64,000 bases of DNA from contig CAMVPB010000004.1 of NCBI GenBank assembly GCA_947169285.1, forward strand, positions 17,267 to 81,266. Reading direction: 5' to 3'. The notes beneath the pieces were generated by a model, which was given only the letters and a program-made list of their open reading frames with translations, was not told where the DNA came from and searched no databases. Positions 42,836 to 52,027 of this stretch are shown in pieces; position 1 is the stretch's first letter, and each line of letters begins with the position of its first letter. Origin of the DNA: an uncultured bacterium. Its GTDB lineage: Bacteria; Bacillota_I; Bacilli_A; RF39; UBA660. Both the position numbers and the translations under genes were made by a program.

Positions 42836-44129
42836 TTTTAAATACTATTTGTATTGGTGTTCCGCTAAAATCTATATTCTCTCTAATTCTATTCTCCAAA
42901 TATCTTTTATATGAAAAATGAACTGATGACTTAGTATTAACTTCAATGTCTATTCTAGGTGGCTTATTTGATACTTCTGAAGCATAATATATTTTTAATT
43001 TCTTACCTTTTACAACAGCAGGTGGATTTTCAATATAAGCATCTCTTATTATTTCATTAATAATATCGGCTTCTACCATCTTAGTAGTATTTGAATAAGC
43101 ACTTAAAACTTCCGGCATCAATGTATGAATTCTTTTTTTAGTAAGAGCACTTAAGAAAACAATTTTAGCATATGGAATAAATTGAAATTCATGTTCTAAG
43201 GTTTTCTTCCATTCTTTCATTTCAGAATCTTTATTTTCAATTGTATCCCATTTATTAACTACTATAACTATAGCTTTTCCAGCATCAAGAATATAAGATG
43301 CAATATGTTTATCATGTTCAAGTATTCCAGTTGATGCATCAAGCACTAACATACAAACATCAGATCTATCTATTGCTTTTAAAGTTCTAAGTAAACTGTA
43401 TTTTTCAACAGATTCAAATATTTTACCTTTTTTTCTAAGACCTGCTGTATCTATTAAAGTATATTTTTGCTTTTCATAAGTAAATTCTGTATCAATAGCA
43501 TCTCTAGTAGTTCCTGATACATCTGATACTATTACTCTTTCTTCATTTAGAAGAGCATTTACTAAACTACTTTTCCCTACATTTGGCCTTCCTACTAAAC
43601 AGAATTTAAGATTATCATTTTCTTCAATCATTCCTTCTTCTTTTAGATTAGAAGTGACAATATCTAAAAGTTCACTAGTTCCATATCCATGTTCTGCACT
43701 TATGCTTACATAATCATCAAATCCAAGTGAGTAAAATTCATATATGTTATCATTTGCTTTTTTAGAATCAGTTTTATTAATTGCAACTATAACTTTTTTA
43801 CCACTTCTTTTTAACATATCCCTAATTAATAAATCATTTGAAGTAAGGCCTTCTTTACCATCAACAACAAATATAATAACATTAGATTCTTCAATAGCAA
43901 TTTCGACTTGAACTTTAATTTCAGAATTAAATCCCCCATTATCATAATCAATACCACCAGTATCTATTAAATAAAAGTCTTTATTATTATAACTTGCATT
44001 GGAACAAATCCTATCTCTTGTAACACCAGGTGTGTCTTCAATAATAGATATTTTTTTACCAACTATTCTATTAAATAAACTACTCTTACCTACATTAGGT
44101 CTTCCAACTATTGCAACCGTTTGTTTCAT
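42822..44129 (-). CDS. der: Ribosome biogenesis GTPase Der (EngA)
   Basis: A 435-residue GTPase with two tandem G domains, required for 50S subunit assembly. Domain 1: VGRPNVGKSSLFN (about 6-18), DTPG then DTGG, NKTD. Domain 2: VGRPNVGKSSLVN (about 182-194), DTAG, NKWD. The C-terminal KH-like domain has EIIRDAYIENPPAVVKGKKL and RYLENRIRENIDFSGTPI. Normal length. A terminator follows it directly. Confidence 0.97.
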   Translation of the reverse strand: MKQTVAIVGRPNVGKSSLFNRIVGKKISIIEDTPGVTRDRICSNASYNNKDFYLIDTGGIDYDNGGFNSEIKVQVEIAIEESNVIIFVVDGKEGLTSNDLLIRDMLKRSGKKVIVAINKTDSKKANDNIYEFYSLGFDDYVSISAEHGYGTSELLDIVTSNLKEEGMIEENDNLKFCLVGRPNVGKSSLVNALLNEERVIVSDVSGTTRDAIDTEFTYEKQKYTLIDTAGLRKKGKIFESVEKYSLLRTLKAIDRSDVCMLVLDASTGILEHDKHIASYILDAGKAIVIVVNKWDTIENKDSEMKEWKKTLEHEFQFIPYAKIVFLSALTKKRIHTLMPEVLSAYSNTTKMVEADIINEIIRDAYIENPPAVVKGKKLKIYYASEVSNKPPRIDIEVNTKSSVHFSYKRYLENRIRENIDFSGTPIQIVFKNKGE

Positions 44130-44219
44130 AGTCTCACCTCTTTGCGATAATTATACCAAAAAAATAATATTTCTAAAAGATTTATTTTTATTTATTTACC
44201 AGTAATCTTATTAATTCTT

Positions 44220-44247
44220 TAAAAAAAACTGAAGAAATTTATTCTTC
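44220..44247 (-). terminator. Terminator after engB
   Basis: A 7-bp stem TGAAGAA/TTCTTCA with a TAAAT loop and a run of eight T after it on the minus strand. Confidence 0.8.
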
Positions 44248-44841
44248 AAATTTTTCTACATTTTCATAACTATCTATTATTTCGTATATTCTTGGTCTAC
44301 CTACTTTTGATAAACTAGAAAAATTAATTACTTCATCACCTAAAGAAATATTAAAACTATCCCTTATTAATTTATCTTGTTTATCTCTTAATGATTTATT
44401 AACTTTATCATATTTAGTACAAACAATAGTAACTGGAACATTATAATATTTTAAGAAATTATACATCAAAATATCATCTTCAGTTGGTTTATGTCTATAA
44501 TCTACTAATAAGAATACATGTTTAAGGTTTGGCCTACCTTTTAAATATTCTTCAATCATCATTCCAAATTTTTGCTGCATTTCTTTGGATACAGATGCAT
44601 ACCCATAACCAGGAGCATCTATTATATAAAAAGAATTATTACATAAATAAAAATTTAATGTTTGTGTTTTACCAGGTTTTGAACTGGTTCTAGCAAAATT
44701 TTTTCTATTAACTATTGCATTTATAAAACTGCTTTTACCAACATTGCTTCTTCCAACTAATAAAAATTCATTTTTCTTATCTTCAGGATATTGTGTTACT
44801 CTAACAGCAATTATAGGTTCACATACTTTAGTTACTTCCAT
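44239..44841 (-). CDS. engB: Ribosome biogenesis GTPase EngB (YsxC/YihA)
   Basis: A 200-residue TrmE-Era-EngA-EngB family GTPase needed for 50S assembly. Motifs: VGRSNVGKSSF (about 27-37), RNFARTSSKPGKTQTLNFYL (switch I), DAPGYGYASVS (about 76-86) and CTKYDKV (about 139-145). Length is normal. It has its own terminator; the previous der gene also concerns ribosome assembly but lies about 0.1 kb downstream with a separate promoter region. Confidence 0.96.
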   Translation of the reverse strand: MEVTKVCEPIIAVRVTQYPEDKKNEFLLVGRSNVGKSSFINAIVNRKNFARTSSKPGKTQTLNFYLCNNSFYIIDAPGYGYASVSKEMQQKFGMMIEEYLKGRPNLKHVFLLVDYRHKPTEDDILMYNFLKYYNVPVTIVCTKYDKVNKSLRDKQDKLIRDSFNISLGDEVINFSSLSKVGRPRIYEIIDSYENVEKFEE

Positions 44842-44901
44842 TTTTTCACTTCCTTGTTAGTATTATATACGATAAAACCTAAAAAGGCAAATTTATAAAA
44901 T

Positions 44902-44923
44902 AAAAATGGACAATAAGTCCATT
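44902..44923 (-). terminator. Terminator after tRNA-Lys
   Basis: AATGGAC (44923-44917 on the minus strand), 5-nt loop and its complement, then a T-rich run. Confidence 0.75.
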
Positions 44924-44934
44924 AATATTCAAAT

Positions 44935-45010
44935 TGGTGATTCCTCAGGGGTTCGAACCCTGGACCCACAGATTAAGAGTCTGTTGCTCTACCAGCTGAG
45001 CTAAGGAACC
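44935..45010 (-). tRNA. tRNA-Lys (anticodon CTT)
   Basis: A complete tRNA on the minus strand with encoded CCA. The acceptor stem GGTTCCT pairs with AGGAATC (one G-T pair). The anticodon stem ACAGA/TCTGT encloses loop CTCTTAA, anticodon CTT (reads AAG). The T arm has GGTTCGAACC. Length is 76 nt including CCA. Confidence 0.97.
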
Positions 45011-45037
45011 AAATCAAAGTAATGTTATTATAACACT

Positions 45038-45772
45038 TTATTTTGATTTTGTATAGTTAAAAATTAAACCAATTATAGTTCCGCCTATAATATTACCCAG
45101 TGTAACCGGTAATAAATTATGAATTATTAAATTTATGAAATCCAGTTTTCCAAATAAAGACGCAATTGACAAATAAAACATATTCGCAACGCTATGCTCA
45201 AAACCTAATAACACGAATAAAAATATTGGTATAAATATTACAAATATTTTATCTACAATATTTTTAGATGTTACTCCTAAAAATACAGATGTGCACACTA
45301 ACATATTACATAGAATTCCTAATAACAATAAATTTATAAAATTATAAGATACTTTCTTATTAGCAATCCCAACAAATGTATTTATAAGAGTTTCATTAGT
45401 TAAACTTCCACTTTTATATATAAGTAAACTTAATAAAATACTACCAACAAAATTTCCAATATAAACTAATATCCAATTTAAAAGTAATGATTTTAAAGAA
45501 ATCTTTTTATTAACAAGTGGTATTATTAAAAGAGAATTTCCTGTAAACAATTCTGTTTTAAGAAGTATGACAAGTATTAATCCCATTGGAAATATAGAAG
45601 CCGCTAATAATTTAGATAATGAAATATTATTTATTTCAAAACTTACAACTGTTGATGCATATCCTGCAAGTGCTATTAAAAAGCCAGCCATTATTGATAA
45701 TATAATAGTTTTTAACAATTTATTCTTTGTTTTTCCTATGCCAACATTTATATAATCATTTAAATCTTCCAT
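45038..45772 (-). CDS. Formate/nitrite transporter (FNT) family channel
   Basis: A 244-residue protein of the pentameric FNT channel family (FocA/NirC/HSC). Six spans are predicted. Family features: the first-helix ILSIMAGFLIALAGYASTVV, the FPMGLILVILLKTELFTGNS region, LLLGILCNMLVCTSVFLGV and GFEHSVANMFYLSIASLF. It transports a small monovalent anion such as formate, nitrite, hydrosulfide or lactate; the exact ion is not determinable. It is followed by tRNA-Lys and preceded by the deacetylase gene by 7 bp. Confidence 0.93.
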   Translation of the reverse strand: MEDLNDYINVGIGKTKNKLLKTIILSIMAGFLIALAGYASTVVSFEINNISLSKLLAASIFPMGLILVILLKTELFTGNSLLIIPLVNKKISLKSLLLNWILVYIGNFVGSILLSLLIYKSGSLTNETLINTFVGIANKKVSYNFINLLLLGILCNMLVCTSVFLGVTSKNIVDKIFVIFIPIFLFVLLGFEHSVANMFYLSIASLFGKLDFINLIIHNLLPVTLGNIIGGTIIGLIFNYTKSK

Positions 45773-45779
45773 ATATACC

Positions 45780-47036
45780 TCACTTTATTTTTCTATATAT
45801 TACTCCATTTTCTAATTTAATATTTTTAAACTCTGATAACTCACTTACTGTTACAAGTTCATATCCTCTTGCTTTTAATTCAGGAACTATTATTTTTACA
45901 AGTTCAATTGTTGTTTTATGAACATCATGCATTAATATTATGTCTCCATCAGATACATGCTCTAAAACTATAGGGCTAGATTTACTAGGATCTTTATATA
46001 ACCAGTCCTTTGTGTCTATATTCCATAAAATTATCGGAAATGGAGATAATTCTCTTACTTTTGAATTTACGCTTCCATAAGGAGCCCTTAATAATTTAAT
46101 ATTATCATTTGTTATTTCATTAAACAAGATAGAAACTGAATTAATTTCATTTAACACTTCGCTTTCACTTATTCTAGTTAAGTATTTATGAGAATATGTA
46201 TGACTACCTATTTCCATACCATTATCATATAATTTTTTAGTAATCTCTTTGTTATTTTTCATTCTATTCCCAAGTTCAAAAAAAGTAGCTTTTGAGTTAT
46301 TCTCAAGCAAACAATCCAATATTTCTAAACTATATTCAGAAGGACCATCATCAAAAGTTAAAGCAACCATTTTTTTATCTTTAATATCTTCATAAGATAT
46401 TTGTTTAGATTCTTTTAAATTTAAAAATGGAATATATGAAATACTCTCATATTCTATATTGTCAAAATATACTATAAATTCATCATCTGTAATTAAATAG
46501 TTAAATGTATTAATATTAGAAGAAAGGATAGCGGTACTTATATTACTTGAATATTTTTTACTAACTCTATCTATTTTTTCTCTCAACTCTTCTTCATTAT
46601 ATAATTCAGTTATTAAAGAAAGCCTTTTTTCTTTTAAATTTATTAAAATACTTTTTCTTTGATCATTTCTATTAAGGGAGTTACTTATATCAAAAAATAT
46701 ATTTGAATATCCATTTACATTATATAATGTATAATTTATTTCTAACCTAGATTTTTCTTCTGCTACTTTCTCTTTAAAGTCTTTTATATAATTATATAAC
46801 CAATCTGTAACTATTTTATTTAATTCAGTATCTTTATATTTAGGATAGTATACATCAATAATATAATTGTCCCCTTCATCATAAATGTTTGTTTTAGTAA
46901 CATATATATCTAATGTTGTATCCTTTGTTTCTGTTTCTTTATAAAAAGATAATTTAGCTAAATAAATACACAAAAAAAGTAGGATTACGCATATAATAAA
47001 TTTAACTATATAATTTAAATTATTAAACCATTTCAT
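45780..47036 (-). CDS. Membrane-anchored polysaccharide deacetylase (NodB domain)
   Basis: A 418-residue protein. One N-terminal span (about 11-28) anchors it outside the cell. Residues 45-200 form a DUF3298/PdaC-like accessory region. From about 225 a NodB homology domain shows the five motifs: TFDDGPSEY (metal Asp), GSHTYSHKYL (His pair), RAPYGSVN, DTKDW and IILMHDVH. It probably deacetylates peptidoglycan N-acetyl sugars, giving lysozyme resistance. It shares an operon with the FNT gene. Confidence 0.92.
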   Translation of the reverse strand: MKWFNNLNYIVKFIICVILLFLCIYLAKLSFYKETETKDTTLDIYVTKTNIYDEGDNYIIDVYYPKYKDTELNKIVTDWLYNYIKDFKEKVAEEKSRLEINYTLYNVNGYSNIFFDISNSLNRNDQRKSILINLKEKRLSLITELYNEEELREKIDRVSKKYSSNISTAILSSNINTFNYLITDDEFIVYFDNIEYESISYIPFLNLKESKQISYEDIKDKKMVALTFDDGPSEYSLEILDCLLENNSKATFFELGNRMKNNKEITKKLYDNGMEIGSHTYSHKYLTRISESEVLNEINSVSILFNEITNDNIKLLRAPYGSVNSKVRELSPFPIILWNIDTKDWLYKDPSKSSPIVLEHVSDGDIILMHDVHKTTIELVKIIVPELKARGYELVTVSELSEFKNIKLENGVIYRKIK

Positions 47037-47062
47037 ATAATCCTCCTTATTTATATTGTTAA

Positions 47063-47695
47063 CTATAATTCTTTTAAATATTTAATATTATTTAAATCTT
47101 TTTGAATAAAACTTGCGCTTACAATAGCATCTGCTCCAAATTCTTTTAATTTTAAAGCATTTGTATCATTCACACCACCATCAACTTCAATAATAGTTTT
47201 ATAATTATTATTAATTATTTTTTGTTTAAGATTTTTAACTTTTTCAAAAGTATCATCAATAAATGCTTGTCCACTTTCACCAGGATGTACACCCATAATT
47301 AACACTTGACTAATTTTATCTAAATATGGAACTAAATTATTAATATTAGTTTCCGGGTTAATTGCTATACCAACTTTTATTCCAAATGATTTAATATATT
47401 CAATTAAATTATTAATATCTTTTACTGGTTCATAATGAAAGGTTATGCATGATACATTTAACATTGCCAAATCTTGTATATATTTTTCTGGATTTTTAAC
47501 CATTAAATGAACATCTAATGATTTTAAAGAAATATCATTTATTTTTTTTATTTCACTCATTTGAAAAGCTTTATTATTAACAAATTTACCATCCATAACA
47601 TCTAAATGTATATAATCTACATTAGTGTTATTAAACTTTTTTAATATATTTATTCCTTTTTCTTCACTTGATAATATTGATGCGCTTAATATCAT
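47063..47695 (-). CDS. rpe: Ribulose-phosphate 3-epimerase
   Basis: A 210-residue TIM-barrel enzyme of the pentose phosphate pathway. Motifs: SASILSS, HLDVMDGKFVNNKAF, DVHLMVKNPEKYI, MGVHPGESGQAFIDDTFEKV and EVDGGVNDTNA. The phosphate-site MSVNPGFGGQ of most homologues reads MGVHPGESGQ here, a mild divergence. It is joined to rsgA by an ATGA overlap, as in Bacillus (rsgA-rpe), in the prkC/prpC operon. Confidence 0.94.
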   Translation of the reverse strand: MILSASILSSEEKGINILKKFNNTNVDYIHLDVMDGKFVNNKAFQMSEIKKINDISLKSLDVHLMVKNPEKYIQDLAMLNVSCITFHYEPVKDINNLIEYIKSFGIKVGIAINPETNINNLVPYLDKISQVLIMGVHPGESGQAFIDDTFEKVKNLKQKIINNNYKTIIEVDGGVNDTNALKLKEFGADAIVSASFIQKDLNNIKYLKEL

Positions 47696-48522
47696 TTTTC
47701 TACCTCTTTTATAAGTTTTACATAATTCTTATATCTTTCATCATAAATTTTATTTTTACTTAATTTATTAATTATTTTACATCCATCTTCATTAATGTGC
47801 TTACAACCTTTATATTTACATTCAACATTAAACTCTTTTGAATATTTTTTTATATCATCTTTATTTATACTTAGCTCTAGTGAAGAAAATCCTGGAGTAT
47901 CTGCGATTAATCCACCAAACAAATTGTAAAGAGTTACCATTCTTGTAGTATGTTTACCTCTTCCAAGAACTTCAGATATTTCATTTGTTTCTAATTTTAA
48001 ATCTTTACTAAGTCTATTTAATAAACTACTTTTACCAGCTCCAGTTTGGCCAGTTAAAGCTATAATAGATTTTTTAAATTCTTTTTTTATCTTTTTTATT
48101 TGTGTATTACTATATACAATATATCCTAATGATTTATAATACTTTTTATATTTTTTAATACATATTTTTTCTTTTAAATTCAGTAAGTCTTCTTTAGTAA
48201 ATATTATTATTGGTTTTATATTATTTGATAAAGCAATTAATAACAATTTATCTAATAAAAAAGATGAAAAGTCTGGTTTTTTAACACTAGTAATTATAAA
48301 TAGTTTATCTATATTTGATATTAATGGTCTTATTAAAGAATTCTTTCTAGGTAATATTTCATTTATTCTTAAAGTTTCTTTATCAAATAAAACATAATCT
48401 CCAACAGTTGGTTTTACTTTTTTATATAAAATTTTACCTGACTCTCTACAATCAAAAACTTCTGTATCCGAAGATACAGTATATAAGTCTTTGTTAATTC
48501 TTGTTATTATCCCTTTACTCAT
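47692..48522 (-). CDS. rsgA: Small ribosomal subunit biogenesis GTPase RsgA
   Basis: A 276-residue circularly permuted GTPase that helps 30S maturation. N-terminal OB fold, then G motifs in the permuted order: TKEDLLN (G4), GQTGAGKSSLLNRL (G1), GKHTTRMV (G2), DTPGFSS (G3). The C-terminal zinc finger is CKYKGCKHINEDGC. The ATG at 48522 follows GAGTGA; a GTG 9 bp earlier overlaps that site. It overlaps the prkC stop by 8 bp. Confidence 0.95.
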   Translation of the reverse strand: MSKGIITRINKDLYTVSSDTEVFDCRESGKILYKKVKPTVGDYVLFDKETLRINEILPRKNSLIRPLISNIDKLFIITSVKKPDFSSFLLDKLLLIALSNNIKPIIIFTKEDLLNLKEKICIKKYKKYYKSLGYIVYSNTQIKKIKKEFKKSIIALTGQTGAGKSSLLNRLSKDLKLETNEISEVLGRGKHTTRMVTLYNLFGGLIADTPGFSSLELSINKDDIKKYSKEFNVECKYKGCKHINEDGCKIINKLSKNKIYDERYKNYVKLIKEVEK

Positions 48523-50257
48523 TTTGTTCACTCTGAGAAGATTCTTCTACTTCTGGTTTAGTTGAAACAGTTAATGTGAATGTAATTCCTGGAAGAACAA
48601 CTGTTCCTTCGGGTCTACTTTGTCCAATAATTGTTCCCTCATCTAAGTCAGCTCTTTCTTCATATTTAACCTGGAATTTTAAATCATTATCATTGCAAAA
48701 CTTTTTAACATCATCAACAGTATATCCTGATAAGAAATTTGGATAAGTAACTTCTACTTCTGGAATATATAAAGTTATAGAACAAGTATGTTCTGAACTT
48801 CCCTGTCTTACTTTAACGCCTGCGGCTGGATCTGTTTTTAAAACTATATTCTCTTTCTTTTTATCAGACTTCTCTACTTTTTCTTTTTCAACTATTGTAT
48901 TACAATTATATTTTTCTTTTAGTATTGTTTGAACTTCAATATAATTTTTACCTGTGTAGTCTTCCATTTCAAATGATTCTGGACCACTTGACAAATATAT
49001 TACAATTTTAGATCCTGATTTTAATTTTCTACCTACTTCTGGTGAAGTCTTTACAACATAACCTTCTTCTATATTGTCAGAAGGTATATATTTAAATTCT
49101 TCTGATACATCAAAACCATAATCAGTTAAATAATTAGCTGCTTCAGTTGCTCTTTTGGTTGACACATCCGGTACTTCCAATACTTTTACTTTAGACTTAT
49201 CAAAATATATAAATAATATAACTGTTGTTACTATCACAAGCCCAGTAAAAATAGATGCAAGTATAACTAATACTTTATTTTGCTTTTTACTTTCTTCTTT
49301 TATTTCTTCTTGTATTTTTTTAGCCTCTTTTTTATCTTTTTCTTTTACTTCTTCAACCATGTCATCTAAAACTTTTGTTTCTTCTAAATCTCTTTCAGAA
49401 TACTTATATACATGTCTTGGTTCATCTATTCTTTCCGGAGATAAAGCAGTCTTTATATCTTCATACATTTCTCTAGCATCTTTATATCTGTTTTTAGGAT
49501 TTTTAGCAGTAGATTTAAGTATTATATTTTCAATAGATTGTGGAATGCTTGGTAAATACTTTCTTATGCTTGGAAGTGGTTCTTTTAAATGTTTTAAAGC
49601 TATTTCAACTGCATTTTCACCTCTATAAGGAACATCACCAGTTAAAAGTTCATACATAAGTATTCCCATAGAATATATGTCACTTCTTATAGTAGAACCC
49701 TTTCCACTTGCCTGTTCTGGTGGCAAATAATGAACTGATCCCATTACAGAATTTGTTTGTGTAAGTTGTGTTGAATTAAGTGCCATTGCAATACCAAAAT
49801 CTGTTATCTTTATTATTCCATTTTCAAGTATTATTATATTTTGAGGTTTTATATCTCTATGTATAATATAAGCATCATGTGCATGAGCCATACCATCAGT
49901 TATTTGAAGCATTATATCTATAACTTCTGTAGTTGTTAAATTTCCTCTTCTCTTAAGTAGTTGTTTTAATGTTTTACCAGGGCAATATTCCATAACTATG
50001 TAATATTGACCATCATCTTCACCAACATCATAAACTTCTACTATATTAGGGTGTGATAATGAAGAAGCAGAAAGTGCTTCTCTTTGAAAACGCCTTACAA
50101 ATTTTGGATCACTTGCAAGATCTCCTCTTAATATCTTAACAGCGACTTCTCTATCTAAAATAGTGTCATACGCCAAATAAACATTAGCCATTCCACCTTC
50201 ACCTAATGTTTTTATTATTTCATATCTATCATTAATTTTAGACCCCTTTACTATCAC
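48515..50257 (-). CDS. prkC: Serine/threonine protein kinase PrkC with PASTA domains
   Basis: A Hanks-type kinase of about 580 residues. The kinase domain (about 8-270) has GEGGMANVYLAYD, the AVKIL lysine, HRDIKPQNI catalytic loop, DFGIAMA and GSVHYLPPEQASG. A juxtamembrane charged stretch and one span (about 330-355) lead to three PASTA domains (about 360-575, such as VLEVPDVSTKRATEAANYL). PASTA kinases sense muropeptides or lipid II. Start: three nearby GTG codons at 50269, 50266 and 50257 are possible; 50257 has GGTGAG ahead. It overlaps its phosphatase gene prpC. Confidence 0.95.
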   Translation of the reverse strand: MIVKGSKINDRYEIIKTLGEGGMANVYLAYDTILDREVAVKILRGDLASDPKFVRRFQREALSASSLSHPNIVEVYDVGEDDGQYYIVMEYCPGKTLKQLLKRRGNLTTTEVIDIMLQITDGMAHAHDAYIIHRDIKPQNIIILENGIIKITDFGIAMALNSTQLTQTNSVMGSVHYLPPEQASGKGSTIRSDIYSMGILMYELLTGDVPYRGENAVEIALKHLKEPLPSIRKYLPSIPQSIENIILKSTAKNPKNRYKDAREMYEDIKTALSPERIDEPRHVYKYSERDLEETKVLDDMVEEVKEKDKKEAKKIQEEIKEESKKQNKVLVILASIFTGLVIVTTVILFIYFDKSKVKVLEVPDVSTKRATEAANYLTDYGFDVSEEFKYIPSDNIEEGYVVKTSPEVGRKLKSGSKIVIYLSSGPESFEMEDYTGKNYIEVQTILKEKYNCNTIVEKEKVEKSDKKKENIVLKTDPAAGVKVRQGSSEHTCSITLYIPEVEVTYPNFLSGYTVDDVKKFCNDNDLKFQVKYEERADLDEGTIIGQSRPEGTVVLPGITFTLTVSTKPEVEESSQSEQNE

Positions 50258-50999
50258 TAGTCTCACCACTTTCTTTAATTAAATAAGCAATAGTTATGTT
50301 GTCATTTCCACCTCTAGAATTAGCTTTTAAAATTAATTTATCTACCCTTTCCCCTATACTTAATTCTTTTTCATTTAATACTCTTTCAATTTGTTCCATT
50401 GTTACTAAATTTGTAAGTCCATCAGAACATAAGAATATTTCATCTATATTGTTTTCTACATCAAATATATCCATAGAAACTTTTTCTGAAGCACCTAATG
50501 CTTTCATTAAAACATTTTTTTGAGGATGATTTTTTGCTTCTTCTTCTGTAAGTTCACCAGTTTCAACTAATATGTTAACTAAAGTATGATCTTTGGTAAC
50601 TTTATATATTTTACCATTTTTCATGACATAACCACTAGAATCTCCTATGTTACCAAAAATCAAATAATCATTAGTAAGAATTGCACACACACAAGTAGTA
50701 CCAAGTCCAGTAGTTTCAGGATATGTTTCAGCATATTTAAGTATTTTCATATTCATTTCATCTGTCATTTCTTTAAGCCAATTTACAGCTTCTTCTTTTG
50801 TACCAATACTACTTAATTCTGAAAATCTTTTACCCATTTCAGTAACAACTAGAGAAGATGCAACTTCTCCGGCTTTATGTCCACCCATTCCATCTGCAAC
50901 TATCATTAGATATTCAGAAGTTAAATTTTTAACAATAGTTACACTATCTTCATTATGGCTTCTTACTCTACCAGTATCTGTTTGATAATATGTTAACAT
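50238..50999 (-). CDS. prpC: PP2C-family protein phosphatase PrpC (Stp)
   Basis: A 253-residue manganese-dependent phosphatase reversing PrkC phosphorylation. Motifs: DTGRVRSHNEDS (about 7-18), LMIVADGMGGHKAGEVAS, GLGTTCVCA, GNIGDSSGYVMKNGK, VLMKALGAS, FLCSDGLTNLV and NSRGGNDNITIAYL. It follows rlmN with a 7-bp overlap and prkC overlaps its end, the classic prpC-prkC pair. Confidence 0.97.
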   Translation of the reverse strand: MLTYYQTDTGRVRSHNEDSVTIVKNLTSEYLMIVADGMGGHKAGEVASSLVVTEMGKRFSELSSIGTKEEAVNWLKEMTDEMNMKILKYAETYPETTGLGTTCVCAILTNDYLIFGNIGDSSGYVMKNGKIYKVTKDHTLVNILVETGELTEEEAKNHPQKNVLMKALGASEKVSMDIFDVENNIDEIFLCSDGLTNLVTMEQIERVLNEKELSIGERVDKLILKANSRGGNDNITIAYLIKESGETSDSKGV

Positions 51000-52024
51000 A
51001 ATTCCTCCTTATAAGATTTAGCCCTTAATTGACCACATGCAGCAGAAACAGTACTTCCCATTTCTCTTCTTATTGTAGCATTTATTCCACTATTAATAAG
51101 TATATCATAAAACTTCTTTATTTGCACGTTATCACTTCTTTTAAAATCATTATTCTCAGTTTCATTATAAGGTATTATATTAACATAAACAAGCATTCCC
51201 TTTAATAAACCCACTAACTCTTTTGCACATTTTACACTATCATTTACATTTTTAATCATTATATACTCAATTGTGACTCTTCGATTTGTCTTATCTATAT
51301 AATACTTAATTGATTCCATTAAGTCTTTTATTTTATACCTTTTATTTATAGGCATTAACTTATCTCTTAACTCATCATTTGGAGCATGCATCGAAATGGC
51401 AAGATTAACTTGAGTTTTTAAATTTGCAAATTCATATATTTTAGGAACTAATCCACAAGTCGATACCGTTATTTTTCTAGAACCAAGTTCTATCATTTTT
51501 GGGTTAGTTAATATATTAATAAACTTTTCAAAATTTTCATAGTTATCAAATGGTTCACCTATACCCATTATAACTATATTATCTATTCTAGAATTTATAT
51601 CTTTCTCAATAGTTAGAAGTTCAAGAATCATTTCTGATGTAGTTAAATTTCTTACCTTTTTAAGTCTACCAGATTCACAAAAAGCACATCCCATATTACA
51701 TCCCACTTCAGTAGAAACACATAAACTTTTACCATAATCATGATACATTAATACACATTCAATTTTATTACCATCATTAAGTCTTAATAAATATTTTTTA
51801 GTATCAATGCTTTCTTCAAACGCTTCTATATCAAGTAGATTTATTTCAAAGTTTTCTTTTAAAAAATTTATTAAGTTTTTGCTTAAATTACTCATCATAT
51901 CAAAATCATAGACTTTCTTCTTATATATCCATTCTATTATTTGGTCTTTATTATATTTTTTAAATCCGTTATTTATTAATAAATTTAGAAGTTCTTCTTC
52001 AGTATAATTAAATATACTTTCCAT
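50993..52024 (-). CDS. rlmN: 23S rRNA (adenine2503-C2)-methyltransferase RlmN
   Basis: A 343-residue radical SAM enzyme that methylates A2503 of 23S rRNA and A37 of some tRNAs. The iron-sulfur motif CNMGCAFCESG lies at about 109-119. VIMGIGEPFDNYENFEKFI, STCGLVPKIYEF and SMHAPNDELRDKLMPIN follow. The C-terminal STVSAACGQLRA supplies the second essential cysteine. It is 3 bp from alaS and overlaps prpC. Confidence 0.96.
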   Translation of the reverse strand: MESIFNYTEEELLNLLINNGFKKYNKDQIIEWIYKKKVYDFDMMSNLSKNLINFLKENFEINLLDIEAFEESIDTKKYLLRLNDGNKIECVLMYHDYGKSLCVSTEVGCNMGCAFCESGRLKKVRNLTTSEMILELLTIEKDINSRIDNIVIMGIGEPFDNYENFEKFINILTNPKMIELGSRKITVSTCGLVPKIYEFANLKTQVNLAISMHAPNDELRDKLMPINKRYKIKDLMESIKYYIDKTNRRVTIEYIMIKNVNDSVKCAKELVGLLKGMLVYVNIIPYNETENNDFKRSDNVQIKKFYDILINSGINATIRREMGSTVSAACGQLRAKSYKEELC

Positions 52025-52027
52025 ATA

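Noticed and set aside
49155..49628. 157-codon plus-strand open frame opposite prkC
   Set aside because: Antisense of a well-conserved kinase gene, Ser-rich composition and no ribosome binding site.
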